Source of the DNA: Distichodus sexfasciatus
Lineage: Eukaryota; Chordata; Actinopteri; Characiformes; Distichodontidae
Direction: 5' to 3'
NCBI GenBank assembly: GCA_032718565.1
Contig: JAVGVS010000239.1
Span: 1-64,000, forward strand
DNA: 64,000 nt
Below are positions 36,601 through 46,830 of the stretch, one piece after another. Position numbers and translations under genes: made by a program. The notes beneath the pieces were generated by a model. It was not told the DNA's origin and searched no databases. It was given only the letters and a program-made list of their open reading frames with translations. The stretch's first letter is position 1, and each line of letters starts with the position of its first letter.

Positions 36601-39600
36601 AAGATTTATTGGCCTTTTTCTGGTATCTAAGCAGCTGCCTTTGATACATGGAGTTTATATGCGTGTGTGTATGCATGTCTGAATGTGAGGCAAAAACTGT
36701 TTGACTTTTTTCCCTCTGACCTCCACTACCCTTCCCCCACAACAGGCCCCGGCTATTCTGTCTGAAGGAGCTCTTTGTCTCATCAAAGCTCCCTGTCTCT
36801 AATGTTCCTCTAATGTACCATTACAACTGCGCTTCATGCCAGCATTGATTTTAGAGGCAAAATGACCCCTAAGGAAAAAAGGAGTAATACGTCAAAGAAT
36901 TACAGAAACATACTATGTTTTAAAGCATCTTTAACAAAAGATGCAAGTTCAAGAATCAAGAAGCCTTTTAAGAATTCCAGATCTAAAAAATGAGAAGGTC
37001 AAAGCAAATGACTAGACTTTAAAGAAATACAGCTCTGGAGAAAAATAAGAGACCACATCACTTTTTCTGTTCACAGGCTTTGCAGTATGCGGCTGTGAGT
37101 GTAAAATGTACAGGTTACTATTCTTTTATGAGCTATTGGAGTCCATAAGCTGCTTTCAGACCGAACGCGGCATGCGCTGCGCTTTGCTCTGAAACCCATT
37201 ATTGGCTTGCGCGGCGCAAGAGCGGCTCATACTCGGCGGCCTTGTGCGCGCACCGCGGTCAAAGTTGAAATTTGTTGAACTTTGACCGCTGTGACGCATT
37301 TTCGCGCGACCAATAGAATCAAAGCATCAACGCGGGCTAGTGTTCGATCTGCCCCTTCGAAACACACACACACACACACACAAAGCGGGTATGGAGGAAA
37401 AACTGATTTTAGCAGTGTCTGAGTGTCCAGAAATCTACAATACCACACTCTCGTCTTACCGGGACGTGGGGAGGAAGATGATATGTTGGAGAAAGATTTC
37501 TCTAGATATAGGCATGCCAGGTGTGTTTTGTTGCTTGGTGTGTTTGTATATATGACTGAAATAGCAATAACTGGATAGGAGGGTCTCATGGACCCACATT
37601 CTATTCTTCCTACGTGCTAACAGAGCTAGTGCTAGTGCTTTTCTTCTATACATTGTCGTGACTGACAACATGGCCGGGACAACAAAACAGGAGAGTTGAG
37701 CGCAACTCGCTGTTTTTTGAGAGGAGGCAGCGCATGCCGCGTTCGGTCTGAAAGCACCTATATTTTAATATATAACTGCAGTTCTGTTTTTATAGCAGCT
37801 ATTCCATGTGTTATATTCCAACACCTATACACCTGATTAAATATGCTGATTAGAGGAAACAGACCTCAACAAATGAAGATACCGTGGACTTGTGGACCAT
37901 ATTCCTTTAATGATATAATTGTAAAATAATATATGTGTAGTTTGCAACTTGCAGGTTAGATTAAGATCATTTACTCCATAAGATGATAAGATAATAGATA
38001 AGATAATTTACTCATTTTGAAATAAGCATGTTAAAAGAACATTAAGCCACAAACTGTAAAACTAGTGAATCAGAAATAAAGTGATGTGGTCTCTTATTTT
38101 TTTCCAGAGCAGTACATCTAAATATACATATAATGTAAATAGTAATTTTAATTTGACTGTAGTCGCCAGTTGTTGAGTGGAATGCAGTGTGTACACAGAC
38201 TCCTCTAAACCTGAACAATCTGACTAATTAAACTTGGTGTGGAAGTAGTACTTTTTTGGTCTATAGGGGGTGCTGCACCACAGAGTTATACATGTTTATC
38301 ACAGTGACACAAAAACATTTCACTGTCTTTCTCATATTAAAAGAAAAAACTTTGTAAACATCAAACACCAATTTCTTTTTGCTTTTGTTGTTGTTGTTGT
38401 TGTGTCCCCACCCCTTTTTTCACTTTCCTGTCCATTCTTATTGTGCTTTGTCTGTTGGAATAAATCTACAATATGCAATTTGAGGAGATTTCCACACTCC
38501 TCCATTGCAGAACAAATCTGCCTCGACTACACAAGGTAATCAGACCATAAATTCAGTTTGTCTAATGCAACGGAACAGGGCAAGGGAAGAAAAAGAAAAA
38601 AAGGGGGGGGGAAACCCACCAAATTTGAGTCTGTCCACTGACCTGTGGACAGTGATGGACTAAGGAGTGTCCATCACTGTAGCATAAAATATATTCCATG
38701 TGTTTTAATGACAGGTTCTAAATCGTTTGGTTGATTTAAAAATGAAAATAGCTTTTTTGGTTTATGTAAGCAGGCATCCACGATCATTTTCTAGACTCGG
38801 TGAACTGTCCCCCATAAACAGTGTGTACTGTACACCTACATCTTGCCCTGTAGGATTCCACACTTCGATACCTATCAGTGGGTTTTTGCATAATCTTGAC
38901 TGGATTTCATAATGTCATATGTCTGAAAGTCAGTACTTGTCTATGTAGGTTTTCATGCAGGATTTGGTAGTATTGAGTCCTACCAACCATATTTACGTTT
39001 TGGATTTTTAAATATGTTTCACCTCTCCTCTGAAAGGCTTCTTCAGTTCATTGGATGCAGGGTGTCCGCGGGGTTTTAAAAAGTATTAAAAGATGATAAA
39101 TCAAAATTGCCAAATTTAAGGCCATTAAAAGTGTTAAATTTGGTTTTAGAGGTATTATTTTTTCAGACTATGAGGTTTCCTATTTTGAGTGAAATTCTAT
39201 CTGCTAAAGGTTTATGGCGTCACATCAATGCCAAAACTAGAGCGCGCAAAATCGCGGGCTTCTGTCCCCAATTCAACATAAACACAGATGCACAAGTCAA
39301 TCACAAGACCAGGAGCCATCGGCCAATAGGATTCGCAGGCAGAAACTGCCAAAACCCCGCCCCCTTTAAAACCGCGCGCGCAGAAATCTCACTTGAGCAA
39401 AAAAGTTGCTCGCCGGTAATCTACTTTGCGCGCGAGGACATTTAACACATCGAGAGGAAAAAAGACATTCGCGAGAGGAAAAATACAGTTCGCGCGCAAT
39501 ATGATCACAACCGCGCACTCTTAATTTTGTGCTCTTGGTTTTACATTTAAGTATGACTTCAGAAATACGCCCGCAGATTTTTGCGGCAAGCCATTTAGCA

Positions 39601-42600
39601 GCAGTAAGCGTTCTAATATTAGCTAGTAGCCACTTGCAGCTTCTAGTTTTTCTGAAAGCGGAAATGGGTAAATGTAAGTTTAATAAAACTTGGCTTAATG
39701 ACCCGTCATTTAAAGATTTAAAGACTGGCTTAAGACGGTCATGAGGAATGACCGGGAAGCATTCTGCAATGTGTGCAAGAAGACAATAAATTCAACCTGG
39801 AACGGCGTTACGCCCTGAGGCTGTAATCTTAGTGTAAAAGGAGGCCCGCAGCTGGTCTCCAGATCCAGAGTGAAAAGGCCTCAGCATGTAGCTCTGCTGC
39901 TGTAGAAGGATTTGAGCGAAAATTCTGATTCTGCAGTGGTGCTGGCCTCTAAGGCATTTGTTTTAAGAAGTGTCAAGTTGACCTTATTAGGGTGGAACTA
40001 AGGGTTATAGTTAGGATAACCCAAAGGGCTAGGGATTAAGGGAAGGAGCTGGCCTTAAAAAGGCTGCTGCTCGATGTCGTGTTGGTAGTAAAAAAATATT
40101 GTGGAAGTAGTAATAGGTAGTAGAATTCATTCTAGGATTCCTGCATAAACCCTGGGATAGGTTCCAAAGACTGGCCAAGACGGTCATGGGGAATGACTTG
40201 AGCATTCTGTATTAATGTGCAAAGACAGCAAAATTCAGCCTGGAGCCGGGCGTTACGATCAAATCTCACAGAGAATCCGCAGTCACCAGCAAGCGTGATG
40301 GCGTGCAGGGGAGCAGTTCCTGTTTACGTTGTTATGTGATGCTACGGACCAGGGGACATATAGGCTTCAGGTCAGCCTCGAGCACAAACACTGCCATCAC
40401 ACCACCTCAGCAGCAAACTAGTGCCTAGCACCACGACAGCTGCAGCAGACAGACAGCAGAACACTGTTACCAGCGTCTCTCAGAGCTGAAGAGTTCTCTG
40501 GTGCCTGAGCCGCCAGCCAACCATCGCACTCATACAGTTGGGATGGGGTATTGAGAACTATTGAAAACATGTTCTGGCTCAAGATTGCTGAAAGTTTGCG
40601 TAGCGGCAAGGATAAGACTGCTTACATCATTCAATTTGGCGTTACAAGAGGAAAAAAATACAGTTCGCATGACATAGTCCTGACACTTTCGATTTCTTAA
40701 TTTGTGCTCTTGAGTTTCACATTCTTGTATGTGACTTGAAATTCGCCCGCAAATTTTTTCTGACAAGAAAGCCATTTTCTTGTATGACAAAACATTCTAT
40801 CAGCTAGTAGCCACTTGCACGCTTCTAGTTTTTTCTAAACGGGAAATGGGTAAATCTTCAGTTTAATAAAACTTGGCTTGATGACCACGTCATTTAAGAT
40901 TTGAGCTGGCTTAAGGCGGTCATGGGGAATGACCGGGAAGCATTCTGCAATGTGTGCAAGAAGACAATAAATTCAACCTGGAACGGCGTTACCGCCCTGA
41001 GGCTGTAATCTTAGTGTAAAAAGGAGGCACTAGCTGGTCTCCAGATCAGAGTGAAAGGCCTCAGCATGTAGCCTCTGCTGCCTGTGTGTAGGAGGGATTT
41101 GAGCAGAATTCTGATTCTGCAGTGGTGCTGGCCTCTAAGGCATTTGTTTTAAGAAGTGTCAAGTTGACCTTATTAGGGTGGAACTAAAGAAGGGTTATGG
41201 TTAGAGGATAACCCGGGGAGGCTTAGGAGTTAAGGAAGGGCGCTAAAGGCTGCTGCTCGATGTGCGTGTTGGTAGTAAAAATCGTATGGAGGTAGTAATA
41301 GGTAGTAAATTCGACTCTAGGATTCCTGCATAAACCCTGGGATAGATTTAAAGACTGGCTTAAGACGGTCATGGGGAATGACTTGAGAAAGCATTCTGCA
41401 ATGTGTGTGCAAAGAAGACAATAATTCAACCTGGAAGCAGGCGTTACGCGATCAAATCTCACAGAAGGAGTACAGTATAGCAAGCGTGTTCGGCGTCGCA
41501 GAGAACAATTCCTATTTCGTTGTTATGTGATGCTGGGACCAGGGGACATGTAAACTTCAGGTCAGCCTCACAGGCACAAACACTGCCATCCACCACCTCA
41601 GCAGCAAACTAGTGCCACTAGCACCCACAGCTGGCTGCAGCAGACAGACAGCAGAGCTTACTGTTACCAGCGTCATCTCAGAGCTGAAGTTCGTTGCCTG
41701 AACACGCAGCCAACCATCACTCATACAGTTGGGATGGGGGTATTGGGGAACTATTAATATGTTCACTGACTCAGTTGCTGATGGTTTTTGCATGTGGCAA
41801 GGATAAGACTGCTTACATCATTCAATTTGGCATTGCGCCACATTTTAAGAAATTACTTATAAATAGTGTCAATGATGCGGGTCAATATGTACTGTGCTGT
41901 GTCTTCTCATTTATATATATCTTGGGCCCTGAGGCTGTAATCTTGAGTGTAAAGGAGGCCGCAGCTGGTCTCAGATCAGGTGAGCCTCAGCTGATGTAAC
42001 CTCTGCTGCCTGTGTGTAGGAGGGATTTGGGCAAGAACCTGATTCTGCAGTGGTGCTGGCCTCTAAGGCATTTGTTTTAAGAAGTGTCAAGTTGACCTTA
42101 TTAGGGTGGAACTAAGGGTTATGGTTAGGATAACCCAAGGGCTAGGGTTAAGGGAAGGGCGCTAAAAAAAAGGCTGCTGCTCGATGTCGTGTTGGTAGTA
42201 AAAAATATTGTGGAGGTAGTAATAGGTAGTAAATTCGACTCTAGGATTCCTGCATAAACCCTGGGATAGATTAGGGGTGAACCATGTGTAATTAAGGCAC
42301 TCAAAAGTCAGAACTTACGAAAGCTGACATAAATTGACTGTAGTGATGGGAAGTTCGGATCATTTTACCGACTCGGACCTTTGAGTCTCGTTCAGCAAAA
42401 TGAACAAATCTTTTTTCGAGTCATTTCGTTCATTTCAGCAAAATATAATTAAAATGTTACCTGTTGGCTCCCTAACACATCTACTGCTTACACAAACGTT
42501 GATCACACTACAAACAAGACAAAACTATAATGCTATAAGAAACAGAAAATATTAATTCATTGTTTACCTGGGTCTTTAGTCTATGATTCGCTCACCTCGC

Positions 42601-44570
42601 CTCTTATCTGACAAGTTTTCGGGTTTGAGTCGTTTGTTCATCACGTGACAGCGCAATTAGCTAACCAACGCAGTCTGAGCTGGAAACAGAATTGATTAGT
42701 TCATCTCTCGAGTTCTTTTGTCACCTGACCACTTACCAGCGACTCGAAAGACTCGAGAGATGAACTAATCAATTCTGTTTCCGGCTCAGACTGCATATGT
42801 TAAGCTTATGGGCTGTCAAGTGATGAACGAACGATTCGAAAAACCCAAAGACTCGAAGCAGGTGAATCAATAATTCCAAAACAGAAACAATAGGAAGTTG
42901 CGCAAATGCGCATGCGCGACTGAACGAATCACCCCCACGAGACGACTCGTTCTTCCCAAGTCACATTAAAGATTTGTTAAAAATGAACGAATCGTTCAAG
43001 AACGACCCATCACTAATTGACTGCCACAACAAGAAACCTGCCTGAAATTCGACTTGAAATGTACCCACCAAATCTAGTGCTTCAGTCTCAATTAGTGAAA
43101 GTGAGTGATTATTTGTCATTGTGAACACACCACAGCACAGCATGTACCACAACAAAATGTGACCTCTGCATTTAACCCATCCATGAAAGAGCAGTGGACA
43201 GCACCCAAGGAGCAGTGCTTGGGGACGGTACCTTGCTCATGAGTACCTCAGTGGTAACTTTACCGGCCCTGGATTCAAACCTGTGACCTTCTGATCACAA
43301 AGCAAACACCCTACCGTTACACCACCAACTGCCCCCAAATAGACAAGAAAAAACATTCTCAGCAGTTCAAATTGAAGCAATTTTTTTATTAATGTTACCA
43401 TTGTGTATTGTTTGCATGTATTTTATAGGCCTAATATTGGGATATAATAACCTAAAAGGCGTATAATGGGAGTATGTTTCTTAGACATGAGTTGTGTTGT
43501 TACTTTGTAGCATTGTAATGAGGATGGAACAGTTTTTCACAAAGGTATCAAATCAAGCTGGACTCAACTCTCAAATGTTAGCATAGTGCTAGAATTTTTT
43601 TTTTTCAAAGTTTCTTTGTCATTTGAGATGTGTAGAAATAGGCCTGTAGTCAAAAAACATTTCTTCTCTGGGACATCATGGGCCGCGTTCCCACTGCATA
43701 AGTAAATACACAAAATGAGAATTAGTGAGCAATATCAAACTGAAACATGTTGCTTGATGACATTCATATTTTCCAGATAATTATGTCATTTAATAGAGTT
43801 AAAATTTCACTTTGCAGTGATGGCCACAGAAGAGGTTGTGACGGCGGACTCGGTTGATGGGGCCATACAGCAGGTTGTGAGCTCTGGAGGTCAACAGGTC
43901 ATCACTATAGTAACAGATGGCATTCAGTTGGGCAACTTGCAAACAGCTAGCTCCATTAGCCAGCCCATCATTGTCACAATGCCTGATGGGCAACAAGGTG
44001 GGACTGTCCTTGTGTCAGTGTAACCTTTTACATACTAGTACTCTGCAGATATATGTGAGATGTGTGCACCGTCATGTTTTAATCATTAAACCTGCAGAAA
44101 ACAATAGTAAAACACGAGGAGCGCTGGCAAATTTTTGTGACCCCAGCAGATAACAGTGATTATGTGATAACAATGTCATTCAATTTTTCTTAGTGTTAAC
44201 AGTTCCAGCCACAGATATTGCTGAGGAGACAGTGGTGAGTGAGGAGCCCTTACTAAAACGCCCACGAGTGGAACTGGAAGAAGAGGAAGAGGAAGAAGAA
44301 AACCATGTCACAGACACACAAGAAATAAAGGTTAGTAAACTGCTTAGAACAAAAGCTTAAACAGATTTTAGCTAGCTAAAAATGTGTAACATGATCATTT
44401 TTTGTGTTAATGTGTAAAAGGAGAAGGTAGCACTGTTGAAACAGTTGGAGGAAGCAAACAGAGAAGCTCAGAAATACCGCCAGCAGTTTCTGAAGAAGGA
44501 GCAGGAGGCCGAGGCCTATCGACAAAAACTGGAGGCCATCACACGCCAAGGCAGCAAGAAGACAGCATGA
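33672..44570 (+). CDS. gabpb1: GABPB1, GA-binding protein beta subunit (7 readable coding exons)
   Basis: Beta subunit of the ETS-family factor GABP/NRF2; it binds GABP-alpha through ankyrin repeats and supplies the transactivation and nuclear-localisation regions. Exons: 33672-33779, 33963-34130, 35497-35691, 36342-36489, 43818-43997, 44194-44330, 44421-44570. All borders are GT-AG and phases agree, giving 1086 nt and 361 residues. The protein starts MSLVDLGKKLLEAAR. Ankyrin repeats fill about residues 5-160, followed by PQFIIGPGGVVNL, then VDGAIQQVVSSGGQQVITIV, an acidic stretch and a C-terminal coiled-coil (KQLEEANREAQKYRQQ). An AG directly precedes the start codon, so the 5' UTR is probably spliced. 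The human counterpart has about 35 extra residues (a VLATLAALAEA region) between the fourth and fifth exons listed; I could not find that exon in the 7.3-kb intron. Confidence 0.95.
34555..35390 (-). mobile_element. CR1/Rex-like retroposon, RT C-terminal remnant
   Basis: On the minus strand a frame reads RSFYQCAIESIQSGCIPAWY. This corresponds to the conserved FYxxxIESILTxxITxWYG region just after the reverse transcriptase in a very common fish CR1-clade LINE. The surrounding sequence keeps the same order of motifs but is broken by stops. It lies in GABPB1 intron 2. Confidence 0.75.
35692..36341 (+). other. GABPB1 intron 3
   Basis: Intronic. It includes a diverged copy of the fish repeat seen at 14165-14385 (CATTTAGCAGTTGCTCTTAT, about 35945-36060). 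Nothing else recognisable. Confidence 0.5.
37030..38112. mobile_element. Tc1-like non-autonomous transposon
   Basis: Terminal inverted repeats of about 35 bp (left CAGCTCTGGAGAAAAATAAG, right the complement of CTGCTCTGGAAAAAAATAAG) are flanked by TA on both sides, the Tc1/mariner target duplication. No transposase frame. A second element is nested inside at 37151-37756. It lies in the large GABPB1 intron. Confidence 0.8.
37151..37756 (+). mobile_element. nested Harbinger-like element with MADF fragment
   Basis: Perfect 30-bp terminal inverted repeats (begin TGCTTTCAGACCGAACGCGG at 37151-37180; complement at 37727-37756). Inside, a plus-strand frame at 37391 starts MEEKLILAVSECPEIYN and continues through SYRDVGRKMICWRKIS to a possible splice donor near 37520. 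This is the start of a MADF/Myb-like DNA-binding domain, the accessory protein of PIF/Harbinger transposons. No DDE transposase is left. The target duplication is unclear (TAA against TAT). Confidence 0.75.
38113..39060 (+). other. intronic stretch of GABPB1
   Basis: No exon. There is a short (TTG)n tract near 38384-38403 and an A/G-rich run at 38581-38612. I see nothing else. Confidence 0.4.
39061..42290 (+). repeat. tandem duplication (about 1.19-kb unit) with transposon-gene fragments
   Basis: Blocks recur in the same order: GGAAATGGGTAAATG at about 39664 and 40846; GTCAAGTTGACCTTATTAGG at about 39972, 41158 and 42087; CACAAACACTGCCATC at about 40385 and 41575. Spacing is about 1.18-1.19 kb, then 0.93 kb. 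A frame at 39664 starts MGKCKFNKTWLNDPSFKDLK. Another near 41790 reads FGIAPHFKKLLINSVNDAGQ. I recognise these as parts of a teleost transposon-derived protein family, but do not name it. All copies are frame-broken, mostly by single-base indels. Confidence 0.75.
42341..43015. mobile_element. non-autonomous hAT transposon with 8-bp target duplication
   Basis: Ends TAGTGATGGG and CCCATCACTA are inverted copies. ATTGACTG flanks both sides (42333-42340 and 43016-43023), a perfect 8-bp duplication as expected for hAT. The inside is non-coding and contains a large palindrome (42675-42795) and many GACTCG/GAACGA motifs. Confidence 0.9.
43095..43336 (-). mobile_element. family A SINE, full length
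   Basis: The complement has head GGGGCAGTTGGTGGTGTAAC, B-box-like GGTTTGAATCC, GCAAGGTACCGTCCCCAAGC and the tail ACAAATAATCACTCACTTTC. It is the most complete copy in the window. Confidence 0.9.
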
Positions 44571-45088
44571 TCCCATCTGCTGAGGCCGCACACACGCATG
44601 GACATAGACCCAGCATTACATAAAGTTAATAGGGCATAGAGGCTCTGGCGTGTGTGTGTGCGCGCTTATTACTGAATATGAATGAAAAAAGAGTCTGAGT
44701 TTTTAAAATAATCATGGACACTGGTTCTGGATCTTTGTTGACTTTTAATAGTGCCATGTTTCTGTGACTCTTCTTTGCTTGTGTAAAACAAACCTATTTG
44801 ATTTATTGAGTTGTGACAATGTTACAATTATGCTTCTGAAAAGAGAACACATCAGTGTTTTTTTAAGAGACACTGCAAATTACCACCATGCCCCACCATG
44901 CATGCCGACAGAGCTGTACTGTTGCTAAGCCCTACATTGCTCCATGGCTATGGTGATGAAGTGGGCCTTATGGAATGACAAGGATGAGGATGGATGGTAG
45001 ATGCTTTGTCATAACTAAGAAAGTTTCCCCCAAGTACAGATTTTCCTCTGCATAGAAATTTAAGTGCTTAATCAAATACTGTGTGAGC
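44571..45088 (+). other. GABPB1 3' UTR and intergenic DNA
   Basis: After the stop there is a TG-rich stretch (44648-44666) and then AT-rich DNA. I see no perfect AATAAA within about 400 bp, so the cleavage site is undefined. No gene is visible. Confidence 0.4.
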
Positions 45089-45445
45089 AGCACGGTGACG
45101 CAGTGGTTAGCGCTGCGCCTCACAGCGAGAAGACCCTGGGTTTGGGCCCCAGGTCGGCCGTGGGCCCTTTCTGTGTGGAGTTTGCATGCTCTCCCCGTGT
45201 TTGCGTGGGTTTCCTCTGGGTGCTCCGGTTTCCTCCCACAGTCCAAAGGCATGCAGTTTAGTTTATTTGGTCACTCTAAATTGGCCCTTAAGGTGTGAGT
45301 GAGAGTGTGACTGTGTGAGTGTGTGTACCCTGCGGTGTGTTGGTGCATGCCCAGGATTGGTCCCTGCCTTGCGCCAGTAAGTTCCCGGGATAGGCTCTGG
45401 TCCCTCCCGCGACTCTGGTTCGGATAATGATTGAATGAATGTAGT
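45089..45445 (+). mobile_element. family B SINE-like repeat, near full length
   Basis: GCAGCACGGTGACGCAGTGG head, CTGTGTGGAGTTTGCATGCTC, CCTCCCACAGTCCAAAGGCA, CCCAGGATTGGTCCCTGCCT and the 3' end GGTTCGGATAATGATTGAAT. Confidence 0.85.
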
Positions 45446-46455
45446 ATTGTTTGGTAACATTCATTTCTGCAGTTTTTCAGGATATTCCTAGACTCATGCT
45501 TTGATTTTCCGCAGTTCTTTTATTATACCATGTTGCATTGTTGTCAGTTTTCAGTAGACCTCCAGGCTTTCAGTAGAACTCCAGGCTTGGACCTGAAAAT
45601 GTCTTGCTGTTGTGTCTAATAATGTAAACAAAAAAAAAACATGTAACATAGCATGTCATTGATCAAGTGCCTGTTTAAAGCCCCAGCACTGCTAATAAGT
45701 TTTGAAATTACTATTATATTCTGAGCTTTGCATACATTATTTACAAGTGCTAAACTCAGGTTTCTCATAAAGCGTAGTGTTTATTCTGTTGTGATACTCA
45801 TTTCAGTTCATGAAATCCTTAGTTTTACCTGGCAGGATGAATCAGGGAAAGCCCCCTTCAGTCTAGCACAAAGGTATTATTTAATTTTTTGTGTCAAGTT
45901 ACTGTAATGGCATTAATTAGCTCAAATTGGTTAAAAAGGTCAAATGTATCTGTTGTTTATGTGGGTGTCTTTTGAGTGAAAACTTTATGGTTGCATGAAC
46001 ACAACTCTACCTCAGTTGACTTTAATGGATAGAGGGCCCTGACCTTTAATGGGAAATTCAGGAAATTATGTTTAGGGAAATTTTGTGAAAGACTTTTTAT
46101 GTCTTTACACATATATGAATACAATTATCTGGACACCTGATATTTTCCCATGGTGTGTTTACCATTAAGCAAGCGTGTCAAATCCTCAATGCATGCAATT
46201 AAAAGGAGCCCATTCATCTATGTTTGATTGAGTAAAATCTCATCAAGCTCCTCAAACATCAGTGTGACGGAGTGTCCGAGCTGGTCCTCACATCCTTATC
46301 TTCTCTCTCACTTGGGAGGGATGCAGAGACCAGGTTAAATCACAAGGTAAATGTGGTGATGCGTCAGGTTTTCCCATAGACACCAGAACACTTATGTGTG
46401 GGTGTGTGTGTGTGTGTGTGTGTGTTAGTGCCTGCTGGAAGAGGGCTGTGACCAC
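45446..46455. other. intergenic DNA between GABPB1 and HDC
   Basis: AT-rich with no recognisable gene. A (TG)n microsatellite lies at about 46396-46426, about 120-150 bp upstream of the HDC start codon. Confidence 0.45.
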
Positions 46456-46462
46456 TATATAA
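46456..46462 (+). promoter_or_regulatory. candidate HDC TATA box
   Basis: TATATAA lies 83 bp upstream of the HDC start codon. With a start site about 30 bp downstream, the 5' UTR would be about 50 bp, reasonable for a tightly regulated, cell-type-specific gene. Inferred from position only. Confidence 0.45.
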
Positions 46463-46544
46463 TGCTCTATGTTAAATAAGGTGGACAATAGTCACTCCTT
46501 TAACCAGGACAGCTGCACACCTCAGTGCTTGGAAAACACAAGAA

Positions 46545-46798
46545 ATGATGCAAGCGGATGAGTACACACAGAGAGGTAAGACAGACATCCCTCATATGGC
46601 AGAGCACTGCAGAGAAAGGGTTCAATGTAGAAAAAGACAAAATCAATATTTCAGAAAAAATTGCTTTACTCGCTTCCAGTGTTTTGCTAGCTTTCAATGC
46701 AAGATAAAGCTATTTTGGTATCTTTAAATAGTTGCTGTATCTTACATTATGAATGTGTTTGCTCATTTCAGTAAACTGAAAACTAATTGTAGACCCAA

Positions 46799-46830
<32 letters not shown>

